From: Qipengyuania sp. S6317L1
Lineage (GTDB): Bacteria > Pseudomonadota > Alphaproteobacteria > Sphingomonadales > Sphingomonadaceae
Direction of reading: 5' to 3'
Assembly (NCBI RefSeq): GCF_023015615.1
Contig: NZ_JALKAJ010000004.1
Coordinates: 186,001-250,000 of the forward strand
DNA: 64,000 nt
The notes under the pieces were generated by a model that was not told where the DNA came from, made no database searches, and saw only the letters and a program-made list of their open reading frames with translations. Below are positions 59,532 to 64,000 of the stretch, piece after piece (position 1 is the first letter of the stretch; each line of letters starts with the position of its first letter). Position numbers and translations under genes: made by a program.

Positions 59532-60643
59532 CAGCCCCAGCCCACCTCGGTAAAGAAGACCGCAAAGAACGCATCCAGCACGATCACCGCGAAAATGGCC
59601 GAGACCACCGCCATGGTGGTGCGAAGGCCGACTTCTTCCGAATTCCCCTTCACCTGCATACCGTGATAACAGCCCGCCAACGCCACGATGAGGCCAAAGA
59701 CGGGCGCTTTCACCAGCCCGACCCACACATCATGCAGCGGCACGACCTCCTGAATACGTTCGAGGAAGTTGAAGAACGGAATGCCAAGCGCAAACTGTCC
59801 GATCACCGCCCCGCCGATGATGCCAACGACGCTGGAATAGAAACCCAGAATGATCATCATGAAGGTGCAGGCGATGATGCGCGGGATCACCAGCCGTTCA
59901 ATCGGAGAGATGCCGATGGTGCGCATCGCGTCCACTTCCTCGGTCAGTTTCATCGTCCCGATCTGCGCAGCAAAGGCGCTGCCCGAACGGCCAGCCACCA
60001 TGATCGCGGTCATGAGTACCCCAAGCTCGCGCAGGGTTATCCGGCCCACGAGGTTCACCGTCAGCGTCTCTGCGCCGAATTGCGAAAGCTGCACCGCGCC
60101 CTGCTGCGCGATGACGATGCCGATGAGAAAGCTCATCAGGCCGATGATCGGAAGGGCCGAGACGCCCACCATCTCCATCTGGCGCACGACAGCGCGAATG
60201 GGCACGCGCGATGGATGGCGCGCGAGATTGGCAAAGCCCAGAATGATTGCGCCCAAAAAGCTGACCACCCCGAAAAAGCCGCTGCGCGCCTGATACACCT
60301 TGCCGCCGAGCAAAAGCGGCACGCGTTCCCACACGGGCACATGTTCAGGGGTCAGATCGCCGTCCGAGACTGTATCCGCAACCGCGTCGAGCAAATGCTT
60401 TGCCGTGTCGCTTGCCCCTGTAATCGGGCAGTCGCTGCGTTTCGCGAGGCGTGAGACGACCCACGCCCCAACCGTGTCGATCTCGTCAACCGCGGCGATG
60501 TCGATTTCGGAAAACTTGGGGTCGAGCGCGTCTAGTTCTGCTTCGACCGGGCCGACAGATGAGACGAGCAATTGCCCTTCCAATACGAGCCTGGAAGCGC
60601 CCGCGCCATCATCATCGAGTGTATAGGTGAGGGCCCCTTGCAT
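59531..60643 (-). CDS. mlaE: ABC transporter permease MlaE with N-terminal STAS-like domain
   Basis: The 370-residue permease has an N-terminal STAS-like domain of about 100 residues (LVLEGQLLVSSVGPVEAELD, IDIAAVDEIDTVGAWVVSRL) and the MlaE membrane domain with five or six helices (LPIIGLMSFLIGIVIAQQGA, LRELGVLMTAIMVAGRSGSA, FAAQIGTMKLTEEVDAMRTI, FALGIPFFNFLERIQEV). In E. coli the STAS protein MlaB is separate, so here it looks fused to the permease. It is the first gene of the mla operon. Confidence 0.92.
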   Translation of the reverse strand: MQGALTYTLDDDGAGASRLVLEGQLLVSSVGPVEAELDALDPKFSEIDIAAVDEIDTVGAWVVSRLAKRSDCPITGASDTAKHLLDAVADTVSDGDLTPEHVPVWERVPLLLGGKVYQARSGFFGVVSFLGAIILGFANLARHPSRVPIRAVVRQMEMVGVSALPIIGLMSFLIGIVIAQQGAVQLSQFGAETLTVNLVGRITLRELGVLMTAIMVAGRSGSAFAAQIGTMKLTEEVDAMRTIGISPIERLVIPRIIACTFMMIILGFYSSVVGIIGGAVIGQFALGIPFFNFLERIQEVVPLHDVWVGLVKAPVFGLIVALAGCYHGMQVKGNSEEVGLRTTMAVVSAIFAVIVLDAFFAVFFTEVGWG

Positions 60644-60879
60644 CGTGTCTGAGGATATGCGGCGAAATGCGCTGCTTCACAAGCCCTCGCCTCGCAAACT
60701 CTTGCAAGGATGCACAGATCAGGCACACATAAGCGGCGGATGCGGCTCGGATGGTGAAGCAGATTGAGAGCTCTGTGCGTCGATTGGGTGAGAGTTGTTG
60801 CGCTGCACCCAATGGATTGGCATGGGAAGAAAAACGCGGGGGCCGTCTGACCCGCGAGCCATAGTGAAGCGAATAAACA
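60644..60879. other. Noncoding 236-base gap before valS
   Basis: No credible gene. It contains divergent promoters for mlaE and valS and a hairpin CGCGGG/CCCGCG (60835-60856) in the valS leader, about 24 bases before the start codon. I saw no T-box signature. Confidence 0.5.
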
Positions 60880-63612
60880 ATGAGCCTACCAACAACCTTT
60901 AATCCTGCTGACATCGAGCAGCGCTGGTATCAGCACTGGGAAACGACAGGCGGTTTTCGCCCTGAGCGTGCCGATGCCGAACCCTTCACCATCGTGAACC
61001 CGCCGCCAAACGTCACAGGTTCGCTGCACATCGGTCACGCGCTCGACAACACGCTTCAGGATATTGTGATCCGTTATGAGCGGCTGCGCGGGAAAGACGC
61101 GCTTTGGGTGGTGGGCACTGATCACGCCGGGATCGCCACACAGATGGTGGTCGAGCGGCAAATGGAGGCGAAACAGGACAAACGCACCAATTACAGTCGC
61201 GAGGAATTCGTCGACAAGGTGTGGGAATGGAAAGCGACAAGCGGCGGGACCATCACCACGCAATTACGCCGCCTAGGTTGCTCGATGGACTGGTCCAGAG
61301 AGCAGTTCACCATGGACGAGCATTTCACCAAGGCCGTGCTCAAGACCTTTGTGAACCTCTACAACGATGGCCTGATTTATCGCGACAAGCGGCTCGTGAA
61401 CTGGGACCCCAAATTGAAGACCGCGATCTCAGATCTCGAGGTCGAGACGCAGACGATTGCGGGCGGTTTCTGGCACTTCAAATACCCGCTCGCCGATGGT
61501 GAAACCTTGGCAGATGGCCGCGATTACATCGAAGTTGCGACCACCCGCCCTGAGACGATGCTCGCGGATATGGCGGTGGCGGTTCACCCTTCCGATGATC
61601 GGTATAAAAGCGTCGTTGGCAAGCACGTGGTGCTCCCCATCACGGGCCGCCGTATTCCGATTGTAGCTGACGAACATGCTGATCCCGAGCTGGGTTCGGG
61701 CGCGGTGAAGATCACGCCGGGGCACGACTTCAACGACTTTGACGTGGGCAAACGCGCAGGCATCGAAGCGGGCGAAATGCTCAATATGCTCGATGCCGAG
61801 GGCAATGTTTGCCAGACGAGCGATGGCCGCGTGCCGGACGAATTTATCGGCCTCCACCGGTTCCGCCGAGACAAGCAGGACGGCGCGCGTGAACTCGTGG
61901 TCGAGCGCCTTAAGGAACAAGGCTTTCTTATCCCGCACGTTTCCAGGAACAAGAAGGGCGAGGAAGTCGTCTCCGACGCCGAACCGCGCCAGATCGCAAC
62001 GCCATTCGGTGATCGTGGCGGCGTGGTAATCGAGCCATGGCTCACCGATCAATGGTATGTCGATGCGGCAAAACTGGCGGAAAAACCGCTCCAGCAAGTG
62101 CGCGACGGCACGGTCGAAATCGTGCCCAAATCCTGGGAAAAAACCTTCTTCAACTGGATGGAGAACATCCAGCCATGGTGTGTCTCGCGGCAGCTTTGGT
62201 GGGGGCACCGTATCCCGGCCTGGTTTGATGCCGATGGCGGCGTCTATGTCGCGATGTCCGAGGAAGAGGCGCAAGCAAAGGCAGGCGAAGGCGTTGCCCT
62301 TACCCGCGATGAAGACGTGCTCGACACATGGTTTTCTTCCGCCCTCTGGCCCTTCGCCACGCTGGGTTGGCCCGAGGAAGGCCAGCCGCTGCTCGACAAG
62401 CACTTCCCGAACTCGTTGCTCATCTCCGGCTTCGATATCCTGTTCTTCTGGGATGCGCGGATGATGATGATGGGCAATTATAATATGGGCGGCGCCCCGT
62501 GGCCGCGCCTGTATCTCCACGGCCTCGTGCGCGCTGCCGACGGCGCGAAGATGTCAAAGTCCAAGGGCAATGTCGTCGATCCGCTTGGTCTGATCGACCA
62601 ATATGGCGCCGATGCGCTGCGCTTCTTCATGGCGGCGATGGAAAGCCAGGGCCGCGACATCAAGATGGATGAAAAGCGGGTCGAAGGATACCGCAACTTC
62701 GCCACGAAGCTGTGGAACGCCACGCGTTTTTGCCAGTCCAACGGCATCGGCAAATCGACCACGGTAAAGGCCCCGCAAGCGCGTCTTGCCGCCAACCAGT
62801 GGATCATCGGCGAGGTCCAAGCCGTCTGCAAAGAAATCGAGAGCGCGATGGAAGACCTGCGCTTCGATGCGGCTGCAAATGCGATCTACCAGTTCACTTG
62901 GTCCAAATTCTGCGACTGGTATCTTGAACTGATCAAGCCGGTGTTCGCTGATGATGCCGACCCCGATGGGCTTCCCACAAAGGAAACCCGCGAAGTCGCC
63001 GGATGGGCGCTCGATCAGATCCTCGTCATGCTCCACCCCTTCATGCCCTTCATCACCGAAGAGCTTTGGCATGCGCAAGGGACACGCTCCTACGACCTCA
63101 TCACCGCAAAGTGGCCTTCCCCACGCGCCGAGGTCACGAAAGAAGCGACCGATGCGATTGACTGGGTGATCGACCTCACCACCAATGTCCGTTCGGCAAA
63201 GAACGAGCTTGGCATCTCACCGGGTGCGAAACTCGCCGCCTATGTGCCCGAACCCTCGGCCGTGGCATCAAGCACTATCGACCGCTCCAGCGCCGCGATT
63301 GAACGGCTCGCGCGCCTGACACCGGTGGTCCAGGGCGAGGCGCCCGAGGGTCCCGCGATGCAGGTCACCGCGCTTGGCGATGTGTTCGTGATCCCGCTGG
63401 AAGGCATCATCGACATCGCAGAAGAAAAAGCACGCCTCGAAAAGGCCCTTGCCGCCTCGCAAAAGGAGGCGAAATCGCTCGAAGGCAGGCTTTCAAATGC
63501 CAACTTCGTCGAGCGCGCCAAGCCCGAGGCAGTTGAAAAAGCCAAGGCCGATTTTGCCCACCACCAGGGCGAGGTCGAACGGCTGACAGCCGCGCTTGAA
63601 CGCCTAGGCTAA
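60880..63612 (+). CDS. valS: Valine--tRNA ligase
   Basis: ValS charges tRNA-Val with valine and edits threonine. The 910-residue class I synthetase has HIGH at 50-53 ([15 protein letters not shown]), the CP1 editing domain (about 195-340, with [20 protein letters not shown]), KMSKSKGN near 557, the anticodon-binding domain and a C-terminal coiled coil (about 845-910, [18 protein letters not shown]). The ribosome-binding site is weak. Expected length is about 880-950. It probably forms its own unit. Confidence 0.96.
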   Translation: MSLPTTFNPADIEQRWYQHWETTGGFRPERADAEPFTIVNPPPNVTGSLHIGHALDNTLQDIVIRYERLRGKDALWVVGTDHAGIATQMVVERQMEAKQDKRTNYSREEFVDKVWEWKATSGGTITTQLRRLGCSMDWSREQFTMDEHFTKAVLKTFVNLYNDGLIYRDKRLVNWDPKLKTAISDLEVETQTIAGGFWHFKYPLADGETLADGRDYIEVATTRPETMLADMAVAVHPSDDRYKSVVGKHVVLPITGRRIPIVADEHADPELGSGAVKITPGHDFNDFDVGKRAGIEAGEMLNMLDAEGNVCQTSDGRVPDEFIGLHRFRRDKQDGARELVVERLKEQGFLIPHVSRNKKGEEVVSDAEPRQIATPFGDRGGVVIEPWLTDQWYVDAAKLAEKPLQQVRDGTVEIVPKSWEKTFFNWMENIQPWCVSRQLWWGHRIPAWFDADGGVYVAMSEEEAQAKAGEGVALTRDEDVLDTWFSSALWPFATLGWPEEGQPLLDKHFPNSLLISGFDILFFWDARMMMMGNYNMGGAPWPRLYLHGLVRAADGAKMSKSKGNVVDPLGLIDQYGADALRFFMAAMESQGRDIKMDEKRVEGYRNFATKLWNATRFCQSNGIGKSTTVKAPQARLAANQWIIGEVQAVCKEIESAMEDLRFDAAANAIYQFTWSKFCDWYLELIKPVFADDADPDGLPTKETREVAGWALDQILVMLHPFMPFITEELWHAQGTRSYDLITAKWPSPRAEVTKEATDAIDWVIDLTTNVRSAKNELGISPGAKLAAYVPEPSAVASSTIDRSSAAIERLARLTPVVQGEAPEGPAMQVTALGDVFVIPLEGIIDIAEEKARLEKALAASQKEAKSLEGRLSNANFVERAKPEAVEKAKADFAHHQGEVERLTAALERLG

Positions 63613-63660
63613 AGGCGACCCCCTAACAATGCCGGGGCGGCGATCCTAAATTCACCGGAT

Positions 63661-64000
63661 ATGTCGCCTTGGCTCCTCTTGCTCGTCCCGCTGCTGATCG
63701 CCGCGTTTTTCGTTTATCGCTCGCGTGCGAGGCGCAAAAAACGCGAACGGCTCCTCGCTACCCCGCTCACCGCCGAGCAGCGCCGCATCGTTGAGCAGTT
63801 GGTGCCGCTGGTGACGCGTCTGCCCAAATCCTTGCGCGCGGCCCACGAAGGCAAGATCAACCTCTTCCTCGATCAAGTGACCTTCCGAGGCAAAAACGGG
63901 GTCGAAGTCACCGAGGCGATGGAGCTTTCCATTGCGGCGCAGGCCTGTCTTCTCATCGTGAACAGCCCCCTTTGGTATGACACAATCCGCAATGTTCTGC
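63661..64000 (+). CDS. mtfA: MtfA-like zinc peptidase (partial, C-terminus off the window)
   Basis: About 113 residues are visible before the right edge. The start MSPWLLLLVPLLIAAFFVYR is a short hydrophobic helix, followed by LTAEQRRIVEQLVPLVTRLP and KINLFLDQVTFRGKNGVEVT, the N-terminal part of the MtfA/M90 (DUF980) family, related to the Mlc-titration factor A. In E. coli MtfA inactivates the glucose repressor Mlc; the zinc motif HExxH would lie just beyond the edge. A membrane helix at the start is unlike E. coli MtfA but seen in other proteobacteria. It follows valS by 48 bases. Confidence 0.8.
   Translation, partial: MSPWLLLLVPLLIAAFFVYRSRARRKKRERLLATPLTAEQRRIVEQLVPLVTRLPKSLRAAHEGKINLFLDQVTFRGKNGVEVTEAMELSIAAQACLLIVNSPLWYDTIRNVL

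Noticed and set aside
60644..60879. T-box or other tRNA-sensing leader before valS
   Set aside because: No T-box sequence is visible, and such leaders are rare in proteobacteria; only one short hairpin is present.
1..64000. tRNA, rRNA, CRISPR or insertion sequence
   Set aside because: I found no cloverleaf in the gaps, no regularly spaced repeats and no transposase or integrase gene.

Overview
The window reads as a chromosomal segment of an alphaproteobacterium of the order Sphingomonadales, most like Erythrobacteraceae. The support is GC-rich DNA, many TonB-dependent receptors and secreted peptidases, an scpA/nagZ/SPOR/argS cluster, a homoserine kinase of the APH fold beside ispH, an Mla-type lipid transport operon, an ATP12-type chaperone and a Tad pilus locus. 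No rRNA, tRNA, CRISPR array, prophage or insertion sequence was seen. Coding density is high. Many neighbours overlap by ATGA or TGATG, so tightly coupled operons dominate.

Layout. 1-5031 (minus): lipoprotein, argS, SPOR protein, nagZ and scpA (runs off the left edge). 5142-7588 (plus): ispH, thrB, rnhA. 7724-10114 (minus): a YegP-like protein, a FAD oxidoreductase and a lysophospholipase-like hydrolase. 10255-17807 (plus): a Tad/Cpa pilus locus, cpaA-B-C-D-E then tadB-tadC, with no cpaF/tadA motor ATPase and no pilin gene. 17870-22594: a MarR regulator, a crotonase, a TonB-dependent receptor and a divergent TetR regulator, with two strong palindromes between receptor and regulator. 22660-24876: an M3 peptidase. 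25098-26240: an unknown small protein divergent from a cluster of three tiny membrane-active-looking peptides, two with double-glycine leaders. 26259-27759: two tandem secreted paralogs, one with a TonB C-terminal domain. 27839-29902: an SDR dehydrogenase and a thiolase (beta-oxidation type). 30257-33277: a large, probably highly expressed TonB-dependent receptor.

33482-45590: small periplasmic proteins, clpB with a likely heat-shock promoter, a penicillin acylase, an M16 peptidase, a small conserved protein, and a less GC-rich three-gene operon containing an M48-TPR peptidase. 45718-50764 (minus): gatC-gatA, then three short membrane-protein genes, gatB and a phytase-like esterase, all in one overlapping operon. 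50846-53566 (minus): DUF4153-type membrane protein, an FKBP prolyl isomerase and ribosomal protein S21. 53796-57061 (plus): crcB, an RluA-type pseudouridine synthase, a HAD hydrolase, a small membrane protein and an ATP12 chaperone. 57086-60643 (minus): mlaE-mlaF-mlaD and an auxiliary lipoprotein. 60880-64000 (plus): valS and the start of an MtfA-like peptidase.

The best candidate for something undescribed is the peptide cluster at 25694-26188: two paralogous precursors with class II bacteriocin-type double-glycine leaders and GxxxG-rich mature parts flank a 34-residue membrane peptide that carries the same kind of GxxxG tail without a leader. Other points worth checking are the Tad locus without its ATPase, short tandem duplications that span the stop codons of two fatty-acid-type genes, the TetR-type operator, and the three small membrane genes inside the gatCAB operon.
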